A program made the translations under genes and the position numbers. Below are positions 36,725 through 44,410 of a stretch of 64,000 nt of DNA, piece after piece (position 1 is the stretch's first letter; every line of letters begins with the position of its first letter). Location: contig NZ_CP042910.1 of assembly GCF_008298035.1 (NCBI RefSeq), positions 4,913,001 to 4,977,000 on the forward strand, given 5' to 3'. Origin of the DNA: Gimesia maris. GTDB lineage: Bacteria > Planctomycetota > Planctomycetia > Planctomycetales > Planctomycetaceae. The notes below the pieces were generated by a model. The model saw only the letters and a program-made list of their open reading frames with translations, did not search any database and was not told the DNA's origin.

Positions 36725-38266
36725 TTACATGTAAAATCGATAACTTGTCTGAACGAGATCTTCATCTGACACGTGCTTCATAATCTCGCCGATCTTTTGT
36801 GAAAACGACAGAGTAATCGGTGTTCCGTCTGCGAACGAGCAATTATTAACATTCATCTTTGTCAGTTCCAGCACTTCCCGGAACAAGTCTTTCGGGGCAC
36901 TACTGCCGTGACGTTCGAGGATTTGCCATGGCTCGGGGACGTAACTGCCGGGAAATGTTTCAAGATACGGAATAAAGCCCATCGTGTAGAGAAAATGGGC
37001 CTCATCTTCGATGCAGAAATATGAACCACGTGCCGGTGGGTACTGACCTTCTCGAAAGAACCGAATTCGTGAACGAGTCAAAGTGACGAGATCGTAGTCG
37101 CAGCCGGGAAAAACAGACTGGATACCTTCGATGAATCCATCGAGTTCATTATATTCACCATGGTCATGTCCCCAAAAACGTGACGGTTTGTGGACCACGA
37201 CTCGCTTGGGTGGCGTTCCCCGGACATTGATGTACTCTTTCAGCGTTGCACTAACCAAGCGACTGGCACCTTCACAAGACATGTGCGGGCTCTTTCCATT
37301 CGCATCGGAGTTCCATTCAAACGGATCACCACGAAGCACAAGTCCTTGTCCGAGGTAGTCAAACGCCTGTGCCACGCTGGTCCGCATAGTCAGGCTGTCT
37401 TTACCTTCTTGGGCAACATAGAAATCGACACCAATGAAACACGTGTCTTTCTCAACAGTCACAGGGCACCAAGGGATACCCTCGGCTTTGTAATACAATG
37501 CTGTGCAAAAGTTCCAAGCTCTGGTCGCTTTCTCTTGTAGCGGTGTCTTACGTCCCTTCGGTTTCTTGCCAAGAATGGTACTACGTTGGATTAGTTGAAT
37601 AGGCACGCCCCACTGCATTGCCTTTGCTTTGATCGCACGCCGGAAGTTTAGAAAGAAATTGCCGGTAACTTGAACGGTGTATGCCTCGTCTATGATTTCA
37701 GGAGTCAGTGCGAGGACGATGATATCTGGAGCGGGGCTTGTCTCAGCAAGGCTTTTTATATGACCGTTAAACAATTCGACGAGTTCCCAAATCCGTCGTT
37801 GCTTCTCTTCGATCCCAAGCGTCTTGTTGATTTCGTTCTGTCGAATCGTTCGATCCCACCGGTCGTTCATCTGGAAGCACGACTCAAATTCAGAATCCTT
37901 TGAGAAACCGATGAAGTCACGATTCAGAATCTTGTACAACCGAACGATTGGTTCATGAATGTGTTCGTCTTCAAATATGTCCTGACCGAACAAGCTCGGA
38001 AGATTGTCTACTTCCCTGATTTTGGCTTTGATAACTTTCGAGTTTTCACTTTCGATTTCTGTCCCACACTCTTCTAACCATTCCTTCGCACCAGCGATGG
38101 TTTCACGAGTGCCAATGAAACCCATTTTGATTTCAGAGGGATGGAGACCAGCTATGTTTTTCCCAAACGGTCCGAATTCGGCAAGCCCTGTTTTCGTGTC
38201 TTGGTGCTCAAAGTATTTCCCGAATTGAAGCTTTGGCTCTTTGAGATACTCTATGCTAATACTCAT
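36725..38266 (-). CDS. short prokaryotic Argonaute (MID-PIWI) of a SPARDA-type system
   Basis: A 513-residue protein with MID and PIWI domains and no PAZ. The MID region carries RRAIKAKAMQWGVPIQLIQR, the guide 5'-end pocket pattern of short pAgos. The PIWI region has ATRAWNFCTALYYKAEGIPW, CFIGVDFYVA, RVVVHKPSRFW and the C-terminal SFSQKIGEIMKHV. The start at 38266 is set by GGAGG 9 bases upstream; an ATG at 38275 abuts that site and is unlikely. It overlaps the DUF4365-APAZ gene by 11 bases. Short pAgos are usually catalytically inactive and act as guide-directed sensors that activate the partner nuclease; the full catalytic tetrad was not found here. Confidence 0.88.
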   Translation of the reverse strand: MSISIEYLKEPKLQFGKYFEHQDTKTGLAEFGPFGKNIAGLHPSEIKMGFIGTRETIAGAKEWLEECGTEIESENSKVIKAKIREVDNLPSLFGQDIFEDEHIHEPIVRLYKILNRDFIGFSKDSEFESCFQMNDRWDRTIRQNEINKTLGIEEKQRRIWELVELFNGHIKSLAETSPAPDIIVLALTPEIIDEAYTVQVTGNFFLNFRRAIKAKAMQWGVPIQLIQRSTILGKKPKGRKTPLQEKATRAWNFCTALYYKAEGIPWCPVTVEKDTCFIGVDFYVAQEGKDSLTMRTSVAQAFDYLGQGLVLRGDPFEWNSDANGKSPHMSCEGASRLVSATLKEYINVRGTPPKRVVVHKPSRFWGHDHGEYNELDGFIEGIQSVFPGCDYDLVTLTRSRIRFFREGQYPPARGSYFCIEDEAHFLYTMGFIPYLETFPGSYVPEPWQILERHGSSAPKDLFREVLELTKMNVNNCSFADGTPITLSFSQKIGEIMKHVSDEDLVQTSYRFYM

Positions 38267-39623
38267 TCGAATCATCCTCCATGTCGCTTAAGCCAAACAG
38301 AGTCAACTGGGGAGATGATGGTTCCTCTTCATGGGTTGCCGGATCAAACGGAATTGCAAATTCCGCAATGACTGTTGCTGGTTCAGGCTCGATCACCACA
38401 AGCGTCTCTCCGAAAAGCGTCATCTCGATTCTCGAATGGCCATTCGCAAGTGTTTGTCCCCAGAAGAGCACATGATTTAAAACCTGCGGATTGTGTTCCA
38501 TCGCCTTAAGTTTTGTTGTGTATGGTCCGACCAATGTTGGGTTGCAAGGCTTCTTACCGTCATCCGTAAAGAGATACTTTGGTGTGATCCGTAGAAACCA
38601 TTTTTCTCCGAACTGCTCAAAGCGAAACTCAGCGGCCAAGTGTCGCCAAAATGTAAATGTCCCGTATTTGTAGAATTGGACAACAGTTCGAGGCGGTGCG
38701 TCTCGCTTGGTTCGAAGACTCCTCCATGTTCGAGAAAAACTCTTATCGGTATCGTCATCAGATTCACGTGGAAAATACGTTCGCTTAAAGTCCCGGTTAT
38801 AGGCCAATCCGCACTGATAACAATGGCTTCCAAACAATTGGTTTACCATGTATACAAGATGATTTCGCAAGTCGAAATCGTCCATCCAAGCAGAGAACGG
38901 CATCTCCTCAATTGTATTCACGTCGCAAACTTCACGAAGCACGTTCTTTTCATTGCGTAAATCAGACAACGTATAGAGATGCTTATCGTGGATGCAGAAA
39001 GGTGGTTTGTAGCCTTCGATCTCTTCCCTGATTCGTGTCGCTGATTTGCGGCGGGTTTTGGCATAAGTCAATGTCTTCGGAAGTCGCTTGACCGGCAGCA
39101 GATTTGTATACAGACGCTCCTGTTGATCGAACGAAATCCGAGGTGGACTTACGGCAGCATGTTCACAAACATTATCCTTTGCGTTCGCCGTAAAGAGATC
39201 GGTTGCTTTGTTAAAGATGACTTCCAGAGGCGTCTGCCAAACGTTTTCAGTCTCTCGGATATATGTTTTAATCTCCTTGAAGTACAGCGCATCGTCATCA
39301 GGATGGTAGACGATAAAGAATACCGGGAATGTGCAATGGTTCCAGTATTCAAGATCATCCATGCGAACGGGAGTTGCGAATGTTAGGCCGTGGTCTTTTT
39401 TAACATAGCTCGTCCCCGACTTAGCCTGCACCTTAATGATGCCACCGCTGGTCTCGTAGCCATTGCCGTCTACTTTAGGTGTTACGACTTCGATTTCGCC
39501 ATCAATGCCAACGTCATCCTGCGAGATGACACGAAAAAGACAGTTCATCTCGTGTGTGATGTGAGAGATGCGATCTAATCCCCTGAGTTCCGTGAATTTA
39601 GAAACCGGAACAGTTTTCGCCAT
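38256..39623 (-). CDS. DUF4365-APAZ effector nuclease (SPARDA DREN-type)
   Basis: A 455-residue protein from the ATG at 39623; the frame opens at a GTG at 39635, but AAGGGAG is better spaced for 39623. The N-terminal DUF4365 domain is PD-(D/E)XK-like: IDGEIEV and then VQAKSG give D45, E47, Q70 and K72 (numbered from 39635). The C-terminal half fits an APAZ domain, which pairs with short Argonautes. Together with the downstream pAgo this matches SPARDA systems, in which guide-bound target recognition activates indiscriminate DNA/RNA cleavage and stops phage or plasmid spread. A Cys pair in SHCYQCGLAY (about residue 269) is unusual to the eye. Confidence 0.86.
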   Translation of the reverse strand: MAKTVPVSKFTELRGLDRISHITHEMNCLFRVISQDDVGIDGEIEVVTPKVDGNGYETSGGIIKVQAKSGTSYVKKDHGLTFATPVRMDDLEYWNHCTFPVFFIVYHPDDDALYFKEIKTYIRETENVWQTPLEVIFNKATDLFTANAKDNVCEHAAVSPPRISFDQQERLYTNLLPVKRLPKTLTYAKTRRKSATRIREEIEGYKPPFCIHDKHLYTLSDLRNEKNVLREVCDVNTIEEMPFSAWMDDFDLRNHLVYMVNQLFGSHCYQCGLAYNRDFKRTYFPRESDDDTDKSFSRTWRSLRTKRDAPPRTVVQFYKYGTFTFWRHLAAEFRFEQFGEKWFLRITPKYLFTDDGKKPCNPTLVGPYTTKLKAMEHNPQVLNHVLFWGQTLANGHSRIEMTLFGETLVVIEPEPATVIAEFAIPFDPATHEEEPSSPQLTLFGLSDMEDDSNEY

Positions 39624-39741
39624 CGTATTCATCACTCCCTTGAAGATTCCGTTTTTTCGGGTTTACACCTCGCTAGCAAGTATAACGCACTTAGGAAAGA
39701 TTTATCAACGTTGCTGTCGTTACATTACAACTCTAATATTT

Positions 39742-39782
39742 TAAAAAGAGGACAGGCCTGAATGCATCCAGACCTGCCCCCT
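39742..39782 (-). terminator. rho-independent terminator after the membrane-protein gene
   Basis: On the minus strand a hairpin (GGGCAGGTCTGGATG pairing with CATTCAGGCCTGTCC, with G-T pairs) is followed by CTCTTTTT. It lies 20-60 bases after the stop at 39804 and separates that gene from the SPARDA operon. Confidence 0.75.
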
Positions 39783-39803
39783 TAAATATTCTGCCGTCTG
39801 TCC

Positions 39804-41558
39804 TCACTTCTCTTCATCAGAAGATTCAGGTGGCGGCGGTAATATTTCGTCTTCCGGCGGCGTTTCTTTCCGGGGGATTAACCAGGCATATTCGGGCAGC
39901 CAGCGGGCTTTGTGGGCGCTGATCAGGAATGCGAGTAACAACGCGCCCACCGACCAGAGGAACGCGATCACCGCCGATTGATCCAGCGTGCGCGTTGCCA
40001 GCCGAAATCCGTAGGTCGCGCTGGTGTAGAGCAGAATACTCAACGTCGCGGCGAACGAATACGTAAACCAGCGATTCGACCAGAGCCGGGCAATCAACAG
40101 ACAGCCCACGGCCCATGTGGCGACATAAGAGAGTCGCCAGGCCAGCGGGATTTCCATGGCACGCTCATTCAGAATCACGACGACCGCCACCAGCGGGACC
40201 AGCAGCGCACTGGCACATTGCAGCACGCGACTGAAGTCATCCTTCATCGTCAGCCCCAACACAAGTGTTGAGATCCACAACAGATGAAAACAGGTCGTGA
40301 ACCGGTACTCGAACAGCACCGTGTCCGGAATCACCAGCCAGATCCCGGCTGTCGCCGCCAGCACGCCTGCCGCACAGATTCCGGAGGAACGCTGGCGAAG
40401 CCCCAGCATCAGCAGTAATCCGCCATCCAGCAGCAACGGCCAGGGCGTCGGTTCGATCAGCGTCCGCGAACCCAGTGTCTGGGGGCCAACGATAGAAAGC
40501 AAAGCCACGGCTCCCAGCCCTGCTGTGAATGCGCCTGGTACACGTCGCACCGCTGCCAGCAGATAAAAGCCGATCAGCAGCCAGAGGGTCAGCCAGATCG
40601 GTCCGCCCAGCACGTCCGTCACTTTGAAAAGAAAACCGGTGTGAACCCGCCCCGTCGTCGCCGGCATCGCCAGCAACAGTAATAACGGCGAAAAGCGGAT
40701 CACGCCTGCCTGAAAGGTTTTATTCTTCGTCACCAGGCTGCCTTCCAGCAACAACAGAAGCAGGACAAAGCCAAGCGGAATCAGAAAATAGAATCCCCAC
40801 AACGTATCAAAAGAAATGAGTCGGGGTCCGCTTCCCGAGGTAATCCACATGGGACCGGCTGGCCCGAAGGTAAGACACAGCGCAAACGAACGCAGGCTGA
40901 TACAGGCGGCAAACATGCCAAACGCAATCCAGGGAAACCACGGCCAGCCCCAGGGAGTTCCATTCCCTTTAACATACGAAACACCGCCGCGGACGGCGGG
41001 CAGCAGAAACAAAAACAGAATCGCGCCGACCACCGGGAACAGAAACAGCGTCCATTCGAGTTCGGCAGCCGGACGGGGATGCATCTCGGGAGAACACCAC
41101 CAGGGAGCGAAATAAAACAGCGCCAGGAACAGGTGATAAGGAATCCGATAGCGGGCGCCCAGGCGAATGCCGGCGCCCCACAACACGGCTTCTGAGACAA
41201 CCGCCGAAAACAGAAAGCCGCCGATCATTAACAGCATTCCCTGATCGGGTGTAATCCGCGAGAACAGATCATCCATACTGACCGAGACCCCCAGGAACAA
41301 CAGCAGCAACAGCAGCAGAATCGAACGGGCATCTTCCCAGACCTTGCCCCAGCGGACAATCAGCACACCAATCCCCGCCAGCAGCAGCGTATACCCGGCG
41401 AGCACTCCCATCATCACCCAGCAATTGATGGAACCGATCTCAATGGTTCCGTAAGCAGACCGCACGGCGAACAACATCAATACCGCACTAATGACATAGA
41501 ACGGATTGTGGTTGTAAAGGTAACGCAGGACCGAGCGGTGAGAAGCAGACGCAGACAT
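39804..41558 (-). CDS. large polytopic membrane protein, hypothetical
   Basis: A 584-residue protein with roughly 15 or more predicted membrane segments and a short acidic, proline-rich cytoplasmic tail (PPPEDEILPPPPESSDEE is similar in kind). No transporter motif was recognised. It stands alone between the SPARDA operon and the next minus-strand gene. Membrane localisation is certain; the function is not. Confidence 0.75.
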   Translation of the reverse strand: MSASASHRSVLRYLYNHNPFYVISAVLMLFAVRSAYGTIEIGSINCWVMMGVLAGYTLLLAGIGVLIVRWGKVWEDARSILLLLLLLFLGVSVSMDDLFSRITPDQGMLLMIGGFLFSAVVSEAVLWGAGIRLGARYRIPYHLFLALFYFAPWWCSPEMHPRPAAELEWTLFLFPVVGAILFLFLLPAVRGGVSYVKGNGTPWGWPWFPWIAFGMFAACISLRSFALCLTFGPAGPMWITSGSGPRLISFDTLWGFYFLIPLGFVLLLLLLEGSLVTKNKTFQAGVIRFSPLLLLLAMPATTGRVHTGFLFKVTDVLGGPIWLTLWLLIGFYLLAAVRRVPGAFTAGLGAVALLSIVGPQTLGSRTLIEPTPWPLLLDGGLLLMLGLRQRSSGICAAGVLAATAGIWLVIPDTVLFEYRFTTCFHLLWISTLVLGLTMKDDFSRVLQCASALLVPLVAVVVILNERAMEIPLAWRLSYVATWAVGCLLIARLWSNRWFTYSFAATLSILLYTSATYGFRLATRTLDQSAVIAFLWSVGALLLAFLISAHKARWLPEYAWLIPRKETPPEDEILPPPPESSDEEK

Positions 41559-41797
41559 GACAGCCTCCTCTCAAGAAATGAAAATAAATAAGACCCCAAG
41601 AACAGGGGAGAAAAAGACAGGTTCACTTCTATAGAAACTGCAGTATACCAGATTTGTTTAAACGGTGACAGAAAAATCTGAAAGGGCAGGCTGCAGGCAG
41701 GGCTGATCAAGTCAAGGATCACCAAAGAAAAAAGGACCATCTTTGCATGAGATGATCCGGTGAGACAGTTGTCGTTCTTGAAAGTGAACCTGGTGAT

Positions 41798-42337
41798 TCA
41801 GCATTTGAAAAGATGAAACAGGGAATAACAGTGGACCATCCCTTCAGGACCGAACAGCGCGAGGAAGAGGCCCCCCGGATGTTCGAACTGGATCTGGCCG
41901 GTCGTGCCTTCACTTTTCCAGTAGACTCCCCCCTGCCTGGTAAAATCGTCCTGATCGGTAATCGCGCGAAAGACCCGCATTGTGGACGGCGACAGTCTCT
42001 CCTCCCGGGACTTTCTCTCCTCCCGGGACTCTCTTTCCGGATTGCCATAAGCAGAAGTAAAAAACACGGCACGATTGGTCTTCGGTGCCTGAAACGATAG
42101 CTTCTCCAGGAAGTAGTATTGAAATGGATTTTCAATCGCCCGTTTCAGCTCCTTATCGATCTGATTTGCATCCGCTTCCGGTTGCTGATCGGGAGCCGGT
42201 GGATGGTTTGATGCCTGATTGGGTTTCGCGGCTGCTTCGCTGTCCGATCCCCTGGTTGCAATGACTCCGGCTCCTGTGGCAACAATGCCAAGCCCTGCCA
42301 CCATTTTCACAGCATCTCTTCGACTCAGATTACTCAT
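41798..42337 (-). CDS. Tat-signal hypothetical protein with short internal repeat
   Basis: A 179-residue exported protein from the ATG at 42337; the frame opens at 42370. A twin-arginine signal (LSRRDAVKMVAGLG) is followed by a hydrophobic core and a Pro/Ala/Gln-rich linker. The mature part has FQYYFLEKL and VYWKSEGTTGQIQFEHPGGL, with no recognised domain. A duplicated ERESREERKSREER-type stretch comes from a DNA repeat of CTCTCCTCCCGGGACTTT around 41996-42035. Confidence 0.65.
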   Translation of the reverse strand: MSNLSRRDAVKMVAGLGIVATGAGVIATRGSDSEAAAKPNQASNHPPAPDQQPEADANQIDKELKRAIENPFQYYFLEKLSFQAPKTNRAVFFTSAYGNPERESREERKSREERLSPSTMRVFRAITDQDDFTRQGGVYWKSEGTTGQIQFEHPGGLFLALFGPEGMVHCYSLFHLFKC

Positions 42338-42663
42338 GACCGCCTCCCGCAGGCCCGTGTCGGCACGCAAAAGATCAATGTGCCCTGTACTGCCTGCTCA
42401 ATGTAAAAGAAGAAAAACAATAATATAAGGTCTGAATGAAGAAATCATATCAGGCTGCTGGCGCAGATCAACGGGAGTTTCCCCCCCAGGATGAGTCCCG
42501 CGGACCAGGCATGACACGATCAGAAGGCCCACGCACGAGTTACGTTTTCAGTCCCGATCACAGCAATCTCCTCAGGATCCCTGAATCTTGTGTTGCATCT
42601 CTGAATAAAATGATATAACCCACACATCAACTCCAGTTTATGCGAATCGAAGCGAGGTTGAGG

Positions 42664-44067
42664 ATGGACGAATTCCAGATGAACCGCAGGCAGGCCCTGA
42701 TTGCGAGTGGCTTGGGAACGCTCAGTCTCGGCATGCCGGGCATGGTCATGGGGAGCGACAAAGTTGACGCGTCGGTCAAAGCGGTCGCGGCGGAAAAGTC
42801 CTGCATCTTCATCCTGCTGTGTGGCGGGCCGAGTCACCTCGATACCTGGGATATGAAACCCGAGGCCCCGCTGGAGTACCGCGGGCCTTACATGCCCATC
42901 GACACCAAAGTGCCGGGCATGCGGCTCAATGAGATGCACACGGAACTGGCAAAGCTGACCGACGAGTTCACGCTGATCAATTCCATGTCGCATCCGGGAG
43001 CGATCAGCAATCACTTCGACGCGATGCACAACCTGCTCAGCGGACAGTCGGACAAACGCGTACAGCAGGGCATGTCAAACGAACAACCTTACCTGGGCTC
43101 GCATGTTGCCAGACACAAACCCAGCAAACGCAATTTCGTCTCCAACGCCTGGCTCATTAAATGTGTGGGACCACCAGTGTTTTGCGCTCCCAACATCGGT
43201 ATCGGCGGCTACCTGGGTTCCGCTTATGCGCCTGTCTTTGTCGGCTCAGCGAATAATCACCCGGCGATGAAAGATTTCAAGCCACCTGAAATTTACGCCC
43301 CCTACGACGAACCGCGATTCGAAAAGCGAAAGGAAGTCCTCAGCAAACTGGAATCCGATCGGCTCGACCGGGACCAGACCGTCAAAGACTGGTCTGACCT
43401 GCGCGAGAAAACCTATGAAGCGTTAACCCGCGCCGAAGGCCGCAAGGCGTTTGACATGCATGAAGAGCCCGATCAGGTCCGTCAGCGATACGGTATGCAT
43501 CCGCTCGGACAGAATCTGCTGCTCGCCCGCCGCATGGTAGAATCCGGGGTTCGCTTTGTCACCGTCAACGGCTGGACCGGCCAGGCAGATCATGACAAAA
43601 AAGGTCCGCCCAGCAGCAGTTGGGACATGCACGGCGGCAATATGGGGATGGGCAACGCCTTCGGCAACGGTTCGTATGGCATGGGCTTCTGTCTGCCTCG
43701 CCTGGATCAGGCGCTGGCTGCTTTACTCTCCGATCTCAAAGAGCGCGGCATGCTCGATAATACACTCGTAGTGGTGACCGGTGAATTCGGTCGCACGCCG
43801 AATGTACTCAAACAGAATCCTCCCGGTCGTCAGCACTGGCCCCGCTGTTTCTCATCGATTCTCGCCGGCGCTGGAATTGCCGGAGGCCAGGTCTACGGCA
43901 AATCGAACAAGTACGGCCAATATCCAACCGATGATCCCGTCCGCCCCGAAGAACTGGCCGCGACGATCTATCACGCCCTCGACATCCCCATCAACGATCC
44001 CAAAGACCCGACAGGTATCCTGCGCACCCTGACCACGGGAAAACCGATCATGGAACTGTTTGGGTAA
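42664..44067 (+). CDS. DUF1501 domain protein
   Basis: A 467-residue DUF1501 protein. The ATG at 42664 has GAGG 6 bases upstream, whereas the frame's first ATG at 42640 has none. The N-terminus MNRRQALIASGLGTLSLG is Tat-like, so it is exported folded. Family motifs include FILLCGGPSHLDTWDMKPE and VVTGEFGRTPN, with a histidine nearby (RQHWPRCFS). Unlike the copy at 5278, it lacks an adjacent DUF1549/DUF1553 partner. The family's reaction is unknown. Confidence 0.9.
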   Translation: MDEFQMNRRQALIASGLGTLSLGMPGMVMGSDKVDASVKAVAAEKSCIFILLCGGPSHLDTWDMKPEAPLEYRGPYMPIDTKVPGMRLNEMHTELAKLTDEFTLINSMSHPGAISNHFDAMHNLLSGQSDKRVQQGMSNEQPYLGSHVARHKPSKRNFVSNAWLIKCVGPPVFCAPNIGIGGYLGSAYAPVFVGSANNHPAMKDFKPPEIYAPYDEPRFEKRKEVLSKLESDRLDRDQTVKDWSDLREKTYEALTRAEGRKAFDMHEEPDQVRQRYGMHPLGQNLLLARRMVESGVRFVTVNGWTGQADHDKKGPPSSSWDMHGGNMGMGNAFGNGSYGMGFCLPRLDQALAALLSDLKERGMLDNTLVVVTGEFGRTPNVLKQNPPGRQHWPRCFSSILAGAGIAGGQVYGKSNKYGQYPTDDPVRPEELAATIYHALDIPINDPKDPTGILRTLTTGKPIMELFG

Positions 44068-44410
44068 GGAGTCTGCCGTTTAGATTTGAAGCAACTCACG
44101 GTGTGGCTTCTGGCAGAAATCAGGTACTCACAGGCCCAGTCCGTGCTTGAACCCGTTTTTTCATGTCTTTCTCGGGCTTTTGAATCCAGATCAATTTACA
44201 AACATCTATCACCTCAGCAACATGGTTAATACAGAATTTTTTAACCGTCCTGCCTGTTTGTTCCAGTACGCTAGAGCGCATCACTTTTAACCATAGCGTC
44301 TCTCAATCTGCGAGACTGGGTCCAAATGACCCCGGAGACGCTACAGTAAAACTGGACACAGTCTAACGATCTCAAACGCAAATACGCGAGTACACGAGAG
44401 AATAACATCT
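44068..44410. other. intergenic region with inverted repeat
   Basis: No gene is seen. TAGCGTCTC (44294-44302) and GAGACGCTA (44335-44343) form a 9-base stem. The right arm continues as the GAGACGCT...GTAAAACTGGA repeat also found at 1439. The downstream haem-protein gene probably has its promoter here. Confidence 0.5.
44334..44367 (+). repeat. dispersed intergenic repeat, copy 2
   Basis: GGAGACGCTACAGTAAAACT continuing GGACACAGTCTAA matches the copy at 1439-1470 at most positions. A shorter inverted copy (TTTAACTGTAGCGTCTCCC) is at 56906-56924. Confidence 0.5.
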
